From Neobacillus vireti (GTDB taxonomy: Bacteria > Bacillota > Bacilli > Bacillales > Cytobacillaceae): a stretch of DNA of 64,000 bases. Of the stretch, positions 26,575-34,989 are shown one piece after another; position 1 is the stretch's first letter; each line of letters begins with the position of its first letter. Under the pieces are notes generated by a model. That model did not search any database. It was not told where the DNA came from and saw nothing but the letters and a program-made list of their open reading frames with translations. The translations under genes were made by a program, and so were the position numbers. The stretch lies in contig NZ_LDNB01000002.1 in assembly GCF_001026695.1 (NCBI RefSeq), forward strand, positions 867,149 to 931,148, in the 5' to 3' direction.

Positions 26575-26610
26575 GCCGTCGTTCGAGTTTCTCGAACGGC
26601 GGTTTTTTTG
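26575..26610 (+). terminator. Intrinsic terminator after hutG
   Basis: GCCGTCGTTCGAG pairs with CTCGAACGGCGGT around a TTT loop, followed by a T run. Confidence 0.88.
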
Positions 26611-26765
26611 AAGTGGGGCGGAGTGCCATAAAGATACATCTTATAGTTTTTTCGTTTTTTAGCCGCTTGCCTATACATTTTCTTACTACCATGAATTAAA
26701 TATAAAAGAGGACAAGACTTGATTATGGCAGGTTTTTATCGGATTTAAAAATAAATGGAAATTAG

Positions 26766-26784
26766 TTAATTGGCTTCCAATTAA
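26766..26784. promoter_or_regulatory. 19-bp perfect palindrome upstream of kinase-like gene
   Basis: TTAATTGG-CTT-CCAATTAA, 41 bp before the start of the kinase-like gene. No T run follows, so it is more likely an operator than a terminator. The rest of the 26611-26820 gap shows only AT-rich sequence. Confidence 0.45.
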
Positions 26785-26825
26785 CGATTGTTTGCTAATT
26801 TTTATACGATTTAAAGGAGGTTCTT

Positions 26826-27863
26826 ATGAATACTAAACTACTAAATAATTGGATTAATCGTATCCAAGTTTTGAATGTGGTGAATGCCGATGTCGAAGTA
26901 GTGAATAAATCACCCTTACGCATGCTTGGTAAAGGCAGGCAAGGAGCGGTTTTTCAATTTTCTGATGATATTTGCGTAAAAGTGTTTGGTAATACTGAAG
27001 ATTGTGACCGAGAACACTATGCCTTATCGCTCGGGCAGAATACAGAGCTTTTCCCGAAAATACATGCAAAAGGGCCGAACTATATTGCAATGGATATTGT
27101 TAGAGGGGTCGATGTCCGTGAATACCTGCAATCCCAGCCACTAACGCCGGCACTCTCCTCCAAATTAATTGAGATGTTAATCATATTTAAAGAAATCGGT
27201 TTTGAACGGATTGATCATCATAAGCGGCAAATTTACGTCCAAGATGATGGCAGCCTAAAAGTGATTGATGTCGCCAGAACAGTTTGGCGCGACCGTGTAT
27301 ACCCGTATCCAAGGAAATTATTGAATTCATTAGGGGATGAAAATAAAGCATTATTTTTAACACATGTCAAAGAAATGGCCCCCAAGTTGTACGAGGAATG
27401 GCTCCACTACATTCGAATGGAAGAAATATCCCACCAAATATACCAAATACTGCTTCCTGAAAAACCTAACAAAGAGACTTTAAAAAATCTCAGTAAAAAG
27501 TTGTTAACAACCGAGGATGAGGGAAAATACGTACTTCAATTACAAGGCTTAGTCCAAAAGGTGTTCAAGGAAGAATGGGTCAAAACGATGCTTGCTCGTG
27601 GAAAGGACCCTGAAGCGGTAATGGAAAAAATCGATCAATATTGGGATTCACTTGAGCAGGGTCTAACTCGCGGCAGGGATCGAGATCGGGATCGGAACCG
27701 AGACCGTGATCGAGACAGGGATAAAGGCCGTAAACAAGAAAGACGGTATGAAGGGGAATTCCGGCGCACTCATGATAAACATCACCATAGGGGAAAACGG
27801 TATGAAGGGGAAAGATATCGTGATCGTATAAGTGGCAAGCACAAAAGCCGGTACTATAAATAA
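26826..27863 (+). CDS. Protein-kinase-like protein with Arg/Asp-rich C-terminal tail
   Basis: The 345-residue protein has a kinase-like N-terminal domain: glycine loop and lysine in LGKGRQGAVFQFSDDICVKV, a catalytic-loop equivalent in RIDHHKRQIYV, and the metal Asp in LKVIDVARTV. From about residue 278 comes a low-complexity tail, RGRDRDRDRNRDRDRDRD, then His/Arg-rich sequence with two RYEGE repeats. This architecture recalls spore-coat-associated kinase-like proteins (CotS/CotI/YrzF group), but the tail is unusual. AAAGGAGG precedes the ATG. Next to it are a glycosyltransferase and a HipA-like kinase. A spore-surface role is inference. Confidence 0.75.
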   Translation: MNTKLLNNWINRIQVLNVVNADVEVVNKSPLRMLGKGRQGAVFQFSDDICVKVFGNTEDCDREHYALSLGQNTELFPKIHAKGPNYIAMDIVRGVDVREYLQSQPLTPALSSKLIEMLIIFKEIGFERIDHHKRQIYVQDDGSLKVIDVARTVWRDRVYPYPRKLLNSLGDENKALFLTHVKEMAPKLYEEWLHYIRMEEISHQIYQILLPEKPNKETLKNLSKKLLTTEDEGKYVLQLQGLVQKVFKEEWVKTMLARGKDPEAVMEKIDQYWDSLEQGLTRGRDRDRDRNRDRDRDRDKGRKQERRYEGEFRRTHDKHHHRGKRYEGERYRDRISGKHKSRYYK

Positions 27864-27967
27864 ATAATCGGCAGCTCTTGGGGAATTCGATCCTTAATAA
27901 GGAGACAGGCGAACACAAAAGCCAAACAAACTGAGGAGGGGATCCAATCATACAAGGAGCTGACAAA

Positions 27968-29083
27968 ATGAAAGTACTTGTAATCTGGCGGCTGCTCACT
28001 GTAGGCGGTGTCAATGCCGGATGGCGAAATCGTTCGATTTATTTTAAAAAGCAGGGAATTGAAACTGAATTTCTTTATACGACCGACCACGGCGGGCTCC
28101 ATATTATGCAGGATGTTGCCAACGTATATTTAACAAAAGATGAACGCAAGATTATTAGGATTATCAAGGACAATGCATATGATGCAATCATTGTCGTCGA
28201 CACAGGGTCCGCCTATAAATGGATCCGTAAGGCCAAATTTAAAGGTCCTGTTTTTATTGAAGCTCGCACACCTGAGCTGATCAAGCTCCAGCCCCATTTA
28301 AAAAACTTCAAAGGAATTCACCCTGAACTAATCATCGTTCCTTCGCAGTATCAAAGGCGTTTGGTTTCTATTCTTACAGAGGATATCCCTATTCACGTTA
28401 TCCATAATGGTGTTGATACGTCTTTTTTCCGAGCGATATCAGATGAGGAAATTGATTTCAACAGCGCTCCCGTATTGCCGACCGGTAAAAAGATCATCGG
28501 CTGGATTGGCCGGCTGGACAGGCGCAAAAACTGGCCAATGTTGATTGAGGTCGCCAAAAGGATAAACAGCGAACGTGATGATATTGAAATTTGGGTGATT
28601 GGCGGAGCGCAAAGTGTACAGCGTGAAGAATTCGCTGCTGTATGGCAAGCGGAGAAACTCACTGAAATTATCAAGTGGTTTCCTGTTATTCCCTATCAGC
28701 AAATGCCACATGTTTATGCAAAAATCCGTCAATCTGGCGGCTGCACCCTCGCTACTACTAAAGCAGAATCATTCGGCAATACCTTTATCGAGTCAATGGT
28801 ATGCGGCGTGCCCGTAGTTGCTTCCAATATTATGCCAATTAATGAACTCGTTGTAAATGGGGAAACAGGAATGCTTTATCGAGGCCAGAATGTGGAGGAT
28901 GCTGTCAATCAAATTTATGGGATTATCGACGAATCGAAACTACATCAACAGATGTCACAAGCTGCAATACAAAGGGTGGAAGATTTGTTCGCGATTCAGG
29001 TGGTAGCGGAACAATATATTCATTTATTACAAAAATGGGTTCCATCTATAACGAATGGCAATGGTGAGGTGAATCCTCAATGA
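27968..29083 (+). CDS. Glycosyltransferase, GT4-like
   Basis: A retaining GT-B glycosyltransferase of 371 residues. The C-terminal nucleotide-sugar domain has IIGWIGRLDRRKNWPMLIEV and the donor-binding KAESFGNTFIESMVCGVPVV ending with NELVVNGETGMLY. The N-terminal acceptor domain is divergent (VIWRLLTVGGVNAGWRNRSI). The acceptor is unknown. It resembles the CotSA-type enzymes that sit next to CotS kinase-like genes in B. subtilis. AAGGAG lies 8 bp upstream. It overlaps the next gene by 4 bp (ATGA). Confidence 0.87.
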   Translation: MKVLVIWRLLTVGGVNAGWRNRSIYFKKQGIETEFLYTTDHGGLHIMQDVANVYLTKDERKIIRIIKDNAYDAIIVVDTGSAYKWIRKAKFKGPVFIEARTPELIKLQPHLKNFKGIHPELIIVPSQYQRRLVSILTEDIPIHVIHNGVDTSFFRAISDEEIDFNSAPVLPTGKKIIGWIGRLDRRKNWPMLIEVAKRINSERDDIEIWVIGGAQSVQREEFAAVWQAEKLTEIIKWFPVIPYQQMPHVYAKIRQSGGCTLATTKAESFGNTFIESMVCGVPVVASNIMPINELVVNGETGMLYRGQNVEDAVNQIYGIIDESKLHQQMSQAAIQRVEDLFAIQVVAEQYIHLLQKWVPSITNGNGEVNPQ

Positions 29084-29862
29084 TCGAACCCACTACTTAC
29101 CTAAGGAAGCTAGAAGGGAAATCGAATGCTCATTTAATCACTTTTAGTGATGGAAAAGACTATGTCGTAAAATATTTTCAAGCGGGTTTTGAAAAATCAT
29201 TAGCAAATGAATGGGTCGGATATTGCTTAGGTAGATATCTTGGACTGCCGATTCCCTTTGCAAAAATAATCGAAATTCCTCCAGAATTCTCAGCACGGGT
29301 ACCCGAGCTCAGAGAGATGAGCCTTGCACAGCACCAATTTGCTTCGTTGTATATTCCCAATTGTTTAGATGGTCATCAAGTTTCCAATATTTCACAGATT
29401 ATTAATCATCAGTCATTAGCAGGAATAATTCTATTAGATTATTGGCTTTGTAACCGGGACCGCACACGGAAGAATATTCTTTTACGTGAAGAAAGTACGA
29501 ATTCCTACCAATTATGGATGATTGATCAGGCGGAAATTTTCGGATCATACAGCTGGCATCTGGATGAGCTCGATCATCTTCCTATTGAATTGCTCAAAAG
29601 TGCAACACATGAAATAATGGCATCCTTTATCGAGGATGAGGAACTATTTTTCGAACAATTGGAAGTCCTTCAAACCCTTCCTATTCTTTTAATAGAGGAA
29701 ATCGTTGAAATTATCCCTGATGACTGGAATGTGTCAAAGGATGAAAAAAAGGCGATGGTCACGGCGCTTGTAACAAGACGCAAAAAAATATTGCCAGATC
29801 TAGTTCATAAATTTATCAAAAAAATATACACCCCTATACATGCAAACAGCCATAACGGTTAA
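29080..29862 (+). CDS. HipA-like kinase domain protein
   Basis: A 260-residue protein with a HipA-type kinase core. It has a short N-terminal lobe containing DYVVKYF (probable ATP lysine), then DYWLCNRDRTRKNILL (catalytic D/N loop) and LWMIDQAEIF (metal-binding Asp). It lacks the N-terminal subdomain of classical HipA toxins and has no HipB-like antitoxin beside it, so it is not an evident toxin-antitoxin system. It is translationally coupled to the glycosyltransferase and probably acts in the same pathway. Confidence 0.75.
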   Translation: MIEPTTYLRKLEGKSNAHLITFSDGKDYVVKYFQAGFEKSLANEWVGYCLGRYLGLPIPFAKIIEIPPEFSARVPELREMSLAQHQFASLYIPNCLDGHQVSNISQIINHQSLAGIILLDYWLCNRDRTRKNILLREESTNSYQLWMIDQAEIFGSYSWHLDELDHLPIELLKSATHEIMASFIEDEELFFEQLEVLQTLPILLIEEIVEIIPDDWNVSKDEKKAMVTALVTRRKKILPDLVHKFIKKIYTPIHANSHNG

Positions 29863-29869
29863 AAGAAAG

Positions 29870-29936
29870 GGTGTCAGGCACCACAAAAAGACACTTTCGG
29901 CAAAATGTCCACCCCAGGTGGACATTTTGGTTTTTT
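29870..29936 (+). terminator. Dispersed repeat copy 5 with intrinsic terminator
   Basis: GGTGTCAGGCACC at 29870-29882 continues as ACAAAAAGACA. Then CAAAATGTCCACC (29901-29913) pairs perfectly with GGTGGACATTTTG (29917-29929) before a T run. This ends the kinase/glycosyltransferase/HipA operon. The repeat part is shared with copy 3 at 20393 in opposite orientation. Confidence 0.85.
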
Positions 29937-30136
29937 GTGTAATTTTATTAAGTGAATTTCGGGTTTTTGATGTGGTTTATTTCTTTTGCACTGCTAATAT
30001 AGTAATTTATCGTTTATTGTTTATAATGTAATTATTGTTTGGGAAAGCGCAAGAACTGACAATTATCGAGTTCAAGGTCGGCTTTTCCTATTTCCTATAT
30101 AACCTACAAAAACCTAGAAAGAGTGGAAAATAAAAA

Positions 30137-30376
30137 ATGAAAAAACAGGTCATCGTCTATACTACAAACGACTGCATTGAATGTGATATGGTCAAACAAG
30201 TACTGACACAAGAAGGGATTCCGTTTGAAGCCAGAAACGTGTCAGTCAATTCTCAATATCAAAAAGAAGTGGAGAACCTTGGTTTTATGGGTGTTCCTGT
30301 CACAGTGGTCGATCATCGTGCGGTAAAGGGGTTTACAAATGAACTAAAAGAGCTAATGGATTTAGCGAAAAGCTAA
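30137..30376 (+). CDS. Glutaredoxin-family thiol redox protein
   Basis: A 79-residue thioredoxin-fold protein with the redox motif C13-I-E-C16 (TTNDCIECDMVK), the cis-proline region FMGVPVTVVD and the C-terminal KGF motif. It resembles NrdH-type redoxins, which reduce ribonucleotide reductase, but no nrd genes are near. The partner is unknown. It is a single gene. Confidence 0.88.
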   Translation: MKKQVIVYTTNDCIECDMVKQVLTQEGIPFEARNVSVNSQYQKEVENLGFMGVPVTVVDHRAVKGFTNELKELMDLAKS

Positions 30377-30507
30377 AATTGGAAATTGATATTCACCGAA
30401 TTAGATTCTTTTCGAACAATTCTTTTATTTATTTGCAGGTATTTTCTGTAAAGTATAGAAATATTAACTGATATTTCTAAAACAAATTTTGAAGGAATTG
30501 ATGGCGA

Positions 30508-30876
30508 ATGGGAAGAGTAATTGGATTTGAACTAAATAGCCAAGAACCTGAGAAAGCAGCGGAATTTTATTCAAAAGTTTTTGGTTGGGAAATTGCCGAA
30601 CCTAAATGGGATTATTGGGCTGTTACGACTGGAAAAAATGTAAAACCTGGAATTGACGGAGGAATTGGAAGAGGACCAAATGATTATCCATATGGAACTC
30701 GTATTCAAATTGAAGTTGATTCAATTGATGAGGCAATTTCTATTGCTAAAAACAATGGTGCGATGATTGTGCGTGAAAAAATGGAGTTTGATGATTTTTA
30801 TCTTGCATACTTGGTAGACCCTGTTGGACTTGGTTTTGGTCTAATTCAAAATAAACTAAAAGTTAGTGAATCCTGA
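30508..30876 (+). CDS. VOC-family (glyoxalase/bleomycin-resistance fold) protein
   Basis: A 122-residue single vicinal-oxygen-chelate domain. It has the first beta-alpha unit GFELNSQEPEKAAEFYSKVF then GWEI, and the closing DPVGLGFGLIQ. Such proteins often bind metal and small molecules; the substrate is unknown. GAAGGAATTG precedes the ATG. Confidence 0.85.
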   Translation: MGRVIGFELNSQEPEKAAEFYSKVFGWEIAEPKWDYWAVTTGKNVKPGIDGGIGRGPNDYPYGTRIQIEVDSIDEAISIAKNNGAMIVREKMEFDDFYLAYLVDPVGLGFGLIQNKLKVSES

Positions 30877-30910
30877 TATTCGGAGTTTATGTTGTATATG
30901 AAAGATTAAA

Positions 30911-30948
30911 AAATGCTCAGAACTTTATAAAGTTCTGAGCATTTTTTG
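30911..30948 (+). terminator. Intrinsic terminator after VOC gene
   Basis: AAATGCTCAGAACT (30911-30924) pairs perfectly with AGTTCTGAGCATTT (30931-30944), followed by T residues. Confidence 0.92.
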
Positions 30949-31075
30949 TGCTTATATAGTTTTATTCTGCAATTTATTTAAGCTTTTTCACAAAATCATC
31001 AAACATATAAATAATCTTCTTTACTTTCAAATTATTTAGCGCTATTATGAACCTAATTTAATATGTGATGTATCT

Positions 31076-31168
31076 ACTAGGGGTGCCCTGAATTCAGGCT
31101 GAGAGAAAACGTTATGTTTTTAACCCTTTGGACCTGATCTGGGTAATACCAGCGTAGGAAAGTAGTTA
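31076..31168 (+). ncRNA. TPP riboswitch (THI element)
   Basis: The conserved core is complete: GGGGTGCCC, CAGGCTGAGA, a variable stem-loop, ACCCTTTGGACCTGATCTGG, then GTAATACCAGCGTAGGAAAGT. It senses thiamin pyrophosphate. It precedes the thiM operon and is followed by a terminator at 31199-31230, so control is by transcription attenuation. Confidence 0.97.
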
Positions 31169-31198
31169 AGTGAAGTTATTTTATTCGCATGCTTACTA

Positions 31199-31230
31199 AC
31201 CAGGTCCTTTTTAAGGGATCTGGTTTTTTT
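31199..31230 (+). terminator. TPP-riboswitch expression-platform terminator
   Basis: ACCAGGTCC (31199-31207) pairs with GGATCTGGT (31216-31224), with one mismatch or wobble, followed by seven T residues. It lies between the aptamer and thiM. Confidence 0.85.
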
Positions 31231-31255
31231 ATTGTTATAAAAAGGAGAGAGTAAA

Positions 31256-32074
31256 ATGGAAAAAATTAAATTATCCGAGACTTTACAAAAAGTAAGGGAG
31301 GTAAATCCGCTTGTCCATAACATCACAAATGTCGTGGTCACGAATTTTACAGCAAATGGGCTACTTGCCCTTGGTGCATCACCGGTAATGGCTAATGCAG
31401 TTGAAGAGGCAGCAGACATGGCGCAGATTGCTAGTTCACTAGTATTGAATATCGGGACGTTAAATTCGCAGACGGTGGAGGCAATGATTCTGGCTGGAAA
31501 AGCCGCCAATGAACATGATATTCCCGTCATTTTTGACCCGGTTGGCGCCGGTGCCACCCGGTACCGAACGGAAACTGCTCAAAAAATCATGAAGGAAGTC
31601 AATGTTTCAGTGATAAGAGGGAATGGCGCTGAAATCGCCAATGTCGTTGGAGAAGATTGGGAAATTAAGGGCGTTGATGCAGGAGATGCTAAAGGGAACC
31701 TCCTTGACCTCGCTATCACCGCTGCCCAAAAATTGAATTGTGTCGTCGTCGTAACCGGAAAAGAAGATGTAGTGTCAGACGGAGAAACGACTTATACAAT
31801 TGCCAATGGACACCCGATTTTGACAAAAGTAACAGGTACCGGCTGCCTATTAACTTCTGTAATTGGAGCATTTGCGGGAGTGGAAAAGGATCTGCTCACG
31901 TCATCTGTAGCCGCCTTAAGTTACTATGGCATCGCAGCTGAACAGGCAGCACGGAAAACCGCGGAACTGGGACCGGGCAGCTTCCAAATCGAATTTTTAA
32001 ATCAATTGTCATTGGTTTCGACTGAAGAGATAAAATTATATGCTTCTTTTAAAAAAATCAACGGAGGAATGTGA
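31256..32074 (+). CDS. thiM: Hydroxyethylthiazole kinase
   Basis: ThiM phosphorylates the thiazole alcohol (HET) to salvage the thiazole half of thiamin. The 272-residue ribokinase-fold protein has [40 protein letters not shown] and the catalytic Cys motif TGTGCLLTS. It is the first gene behind the TPP riboswitch. Confidence 0.96.
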   Translation: MEKIKLSETLQKVREVNPLVHNITNVVVTNFTANGLLALGASPVMANAVEEAADMAQIASSLVLNIGTLNSQTVEAMILAGKAANEHDIPVIFDPVGAGATRYRTETAQKIMKEVNVSVIRGNGAEIANVVGEDWEIKGVDAGDAKGNLLDLAITAAQKLNCVVVVTGKEDVVSDGETTYTIANGHPILTKVTGTGCLLTSVIGAFAGVEKDLLTSSVAALSYYGIAAEQAARKTAELGPGSFQIEFLNQLSLVSTEEIKLYASFKKINGGM

Positions 32075-32075
32075 G

Positions 32076-32894
32076 ATGAAAAAGGCATTAACAATTGCAG
32101 GTTCTGATAGCGGCGGCGGTGCGGGGATTCAGGCTGATTTGAAGACATTCCAAGAATTAGAGGTTTACGGCATGTCGGCTTTAACTGCAATCACGGCTCA
32201 AAATACATTGGGAGTTCATGCAGTTTATCCGATGACAGTTGAGGCAGTTGCCAAACAGATTGAGGCCATCGGGCACGATATCGGTACGGATGCTGTGAAA
32301 ACAGGAATGCTTTTTAGCGCAGAAATTATCGAGGCTGTTTCGGAACAACTTGAAAAATATCAATGGGAGAATGTGGTTGTCGACCCTGTGATGATCGCAA
32401 AAGGCGGCGCCTCCTTGCTCCAGCAGGAAGCCATTTTATCTATGAAAAAGAATTTATTGCCGCTAGCTAAAGTGGTGACTCCGAATATTCCTGAGGCGGA
32501 AGTGCTGACTGGCATGGTGATTCGGACATTCGAGGATAAGAAAGAAGCAGCCAAACGACTTTATGAAATAGGTGTGAAAAATATCGTCATCAAAGGCGGA
32601 CATGATGAAAATAAATCTGAATCAACTGATTTATTATTTGATGGCGCCGAGTTCTACACCTTTACGAGCAAGCGCATTCAAACAAGGAATACACATGGAA
32701 CAGGATGCACTTTCTCCGCCGTTATAACAGCTGAATTAGCTAAGGGCTCAAATGTTTATCAGGCTGTTTTATCAGCAAAGGATTTTATTCAAGCAGCAAT
32801 TGAAGATGGAATAGCGATTGGTCAGGGTCACGGACCCACTAACCATTGGGCATATCGAAAACGAACCTTAAAAGAGGAGTTGGCGGGATCATGA
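32076..32894 (+). CDS. thiD: Hydroxymethylpyrimidine / phosphomethylpyrimidine kinase
   Basis: ThiD phosphorylates HMP and HMP-P to HMP-PP for thiamin synthesis. The 272-residue product has [47 protein letters not shown] and the anion-hole motif [10 protein letters not shown]. The start is the ATG at 32076 behind ACGGAGGAATG, one base after the thiM stop; the open frame upstream is inside thiM. Confidence 0.95.
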   Translation: MKKALTIAGSDSGGGAGIQADLKTFQELEVYGMSALTAITAQNTLGVHAVYPMTVEAVAKQIEAIGHDIGTDAVKTGMLFSAEIIEAVSEQLEKYQWENVVVDPVMIAKGGASLLQQEAILSMKKNLLPLAKVVTPNIPEAEVLTGMVIRTFEDKKEAAKRLYEIGVKNIVIKGGHDENKSESTDLLFDGAEFYTFTSKRIQTRNTHGTGCTFSAVITAELAKGSNVYQAVLSAKDFIQAAIEDGIAIGQGHGPTNHWAYRKRTLKEELAGS

Positions 32895-33553
32895 AAGACT
32901 TGCGTGAGGCATTAAGCGTTTATTTTATCATGGGCAGTACGAACTGCAGGAAAAATCCTGTCGAAGTATTAAAGGAAGCCATCGCAGGTGGAATTACCCT
33001 TTTTCAGTTCCGAGAAAAGGGAGAAGGGGCTTTAACGGGAGTTGAAAAATGCGCGCTTGCCAAAGAACTCCAGGCAATCTGCAAACAGCACCAGATTCCT
33101 TTCATTGTCAATGACGATATCGAACTGGCATTAGAGATTGATGCAGATGGTGTTCATATCGGGCAGGAGGATGAGCAAGTGAAGCTAGTGAGGGAAAAGA
33201 TCGGCGGTAAGCTCCTTGGTGTTTCTGTACATAGCAAGGAAGAGGCGATGATCGCCCTGAGGGATGGGGCTGATTATTTCGGGATTGGACCTGTTTTTCC
33301 GACAAAAACGAAGTTGGATGCAAAGCCGTCACGGGGGACAACTCTCATTCAAGCATTAAGGAAAGAGGGATACACTGTTCCAATCGTGGGTATCGGCGGA
33401 ATCACAAGTAAAAATGCTGCTTCCGTTATTAAAGCGGGAGCAGATGGAGTTTCGGTGATTACTGCCATCAGCCAGGCAGATTCACCCATGGATGCAGCAA
33501 GAGCATTAAGAAATAATGTTGGGGAGGAAAAATGTTATGAACAAAACGTATAA
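32891..33553 (+). CDS. thiE: Thiamin-phosphate synthase
   Basis: ThiE joins HMP-PP and HET-P to form thiamin monophosphate. The 220-residue TIM-barrel protein has [33 protein letters not shown] followed by [16 protein letters not shown] and [11 protein letters not shown]. It overlaps thiD by 4 bp (ATGA) with AAGAGGAG upstream. Confidence 0.95.
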   Translation: MKDLREALSVYFIMGSTNCRKNPVEVLKEAIAGGITLFQFREKGEGALTGVEKCALAKELQAICKQHQIPFIVNDDIELALEIDADGVHIGQEDEQVKLVREKIGGKLLGVSVHSKEEAMIALRDGADYFGIGPVFPTKTKLDAKPSRGTTLIQALRKEGYTVPIVGIGGITSKNAASVIKAGADGVSVITAISQADSPMDAARALRNNVGEEKCYEQNV

Positions 33554-34043
33554 ACTTACGCTTACGGCGATGATGATTGCGATTGGCACAATTTCCAGTT
33601 CCATGGTATCTATTCCGATTGGTTTTACGAAGGTCTTTCCAGTGCAGCATTTCCTAAATGTTTTGTCAGCAGTGCTATTAGGTCCCTTTTACGCTGTCGC
33701 TCAAGCCTTTTGTGTCTCCCTGCTCAGAAATATGATGGGAACCGGTTCCATGTTTGCTTTCCCGGGAAGTATGGTCGGGGCATTGCTGGCATCGCTATTA
33801 TTTTTAAAAACTAGAAAAATCTATTTTGCATTCATTGGGGAAGTAATTGGAACGGGGATTATTGGCGCGATTCTATGCTATCCAATTGCAACTCTATTAC
33901 TCGGCAAAGAAGCAACCCTTTTTGGCTTTATCCCCTTATTTATTTTTAGCTCGTTCGCTGGGGCCCTGTTGGGGTTAGTGATCTTAATTATTTTCTTAAG
34001 AAAGAAAGTGTTGATCAAAGCAGGTCAATCTATTAAAAACTGA
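33537..34043 (+). CDS. thiW: ThiW, substrate-binding subunit of a thiazole ECF transporter
   Basis: The 168-residue membrane protein has about five helices and the ThiW pattern ([40 protein letters not shown], then [12 protein letters not shown]). In the ECF transporter family it is an S component, proposed to import the thiazole precursor HET, and would use shared energising subunits encoded elsewhere. Its start overlaps the end of thiE by 17 bp with GGGGAGG upstream. It fits the salvage theme with thiM. Confidence 0.92.
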   Translation: MNKTYKLTLTAMMIAIGTISSSMVSIPIGFTKVFPVQHFLNVLSAVLLGPFYAVAQAFCVSLLRNMMGTGSMFAFPGSMVGALLASLLFLKTRKIYFAFIGEVIGTGIIGAILCYPIATLLLGKEATLFGFIPLFIFSSFAGALLGLVILIIFLRKKVLIKAGQSIKN

Positions 34044-34070
34044 GCACACCTTAAAATATGGTTGGATGTG

Positions 34071-34154
34071 CAAATTCGCTGATAGAAAAGGCAAATTCGC
34101 TGATAGAAACAGTAAATTCGCCGATAGAACCCCAAAAATCGCCGATAGACGGGT
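34071..34154. repeat. Four tandem 21-bp repeats upstream of tenA
   Basis: Four consecutive 21-bp units (34071, 34092, 34113, 34134) share the core AATTCGCYGATAGA; the last is the most diverged. They lie in the 200-bp thiW-tenA gap. Their period is a multiple of three, so they extend an open frame upstream of tenA, but the tenA RBS and start are at 34244. Confidence 0.85.
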
Positions 34155-34243
34155 TGGCTCGTTTGAACAAAGGCGATTTTTCAGGAATTCTGTCCGGCAA
34201 AAGGCAATACTTGAAGTTAAATGGAGAAAATGGGGGAGTAATC

Positions 34244-34915
34244 ATGAAATTTTCACTGCGGCTACATGAAAAGGTAAAAGAAATATGGGAAAAAACGCAT
34301 CAACATCCATTTGTGGAAGGATTGGGAACAGGTGACCTGCCGGTTGAATCCTTCATCCGTTATATGAAGCAGGATTATGTGTTCTTAATCGACTATTCCA
34401 AGCTGTTTGCATTGGGTTCGGTTAAAGCAAGGGACCTCGACACGATGGCAGTTTTTGCAAAGCTGCTCCATGAAACATTGCATGGAGAAATGGAATTGCA
34501 TCGGGGGTATGCTGCTAGATTTGGTATAACCAAGCAACAGCTCGAAGAAACAAAGCCTACTCCCAACAACTTAGCCTACACACGATACATGCTGAATGTT
34601 GCTCACAGCGGATCGCTAGAAGAACTAATTTCGTCCCTCCTACCTTGTGCATGGAGCTATTGGGAAATTGGAAAAATGTTGGCAGCTAAATATCCGTTAG
34701 CTAGTGAGCATCCCTTTTACGGTGATTGGATAAAAATGTATTCATCTGACGATTTTGGTTCATTTGCCGTATGGCTGATTGAGTTGTTAGACCAATTGAC
34801 AGATGGGAAGCCAGAATGGGAGTTAGCTATTATTGAAGAACATTTCCTGACAACCTCCCGCTTTGAGTATATGTTTTGGGATATGGTTTATAGAGGAGAG
34901 GATTGGCCTGTCTAA
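34244..34915 (+). CDS. tenA: TenA, aminopyrimidine aminohydrolase (thiaminase II)
   Basis: TenA hydrolyses aminopyrimidine breakdown products of thiamin to HMP for re-use. The 223-residue all-helical protein has HPFVEGLGTGDLPVESFIRY, MKQDYVFLIDYSK, HGEMELHRGYA, the catalytic-Cys segment SSLLPCAWSYWEIG, and the C-terminal SRFEYMFWDMVY. The ATG at 34244 follows GGGGGAG; the longer open frame would translate the tandem repeats and is rejected. Confidence 0.94.
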   Translation: MKFSLRLHEKVKEIWEKTHQHPFVEGLGTGDLPVESFIRYMKQDYVFLIDYSKLFALGSVKARDLDTMAVFAKLLHETLHGEMELHRGYAARFGITKQQLEETKPTPNNLAYTRYMLNVAHSGSLEELISSLLPCAWSYWEIGKMLAAKYPLASEHPFYGDWIKMYSSDDFGSFAVWLIELLDQLTDGKPEWELAIIEEHFLTTSRFEYMFWDMVYRGEDWPV

Positions 34916-34989
34916 TCCATCGTTGTTATCAGTCGCAAAACTTACATACGCAATCACGAAGAAACAAGAACTGGAGAGTTTGATTCACC

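Noticed and set aside
27580..28014. 144-codon minus-strand frame opposite the kinase tail
   Set aside because: It is a shadow of the Arg/Asp repeat and overlaps two well-supported genes; no RBS is seen.
29080..29862. HipBA toxin-antitoxin system
   Set aside because: No HTH antitoxin is adjacent, and the gene is translationally coupled to a glycosyltransferase.
29840..30031. 63-codon plus-strand frame after the HipA-like gene
   Set aside because: It spans the repeat and the terminator hairpin and has no RBS.
34071..34154. Possible CRISPR array
   Set aside because: The 21-bp units are directly adjacent with no unique spacers, and no cas genes are present.
34058..34243. N-terminal extension of tenA by 62 residues
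   Set aside because: It is made of the tandem repeats; TenA proteins start near the ATG at 34244, which has a GGGGGAG site.
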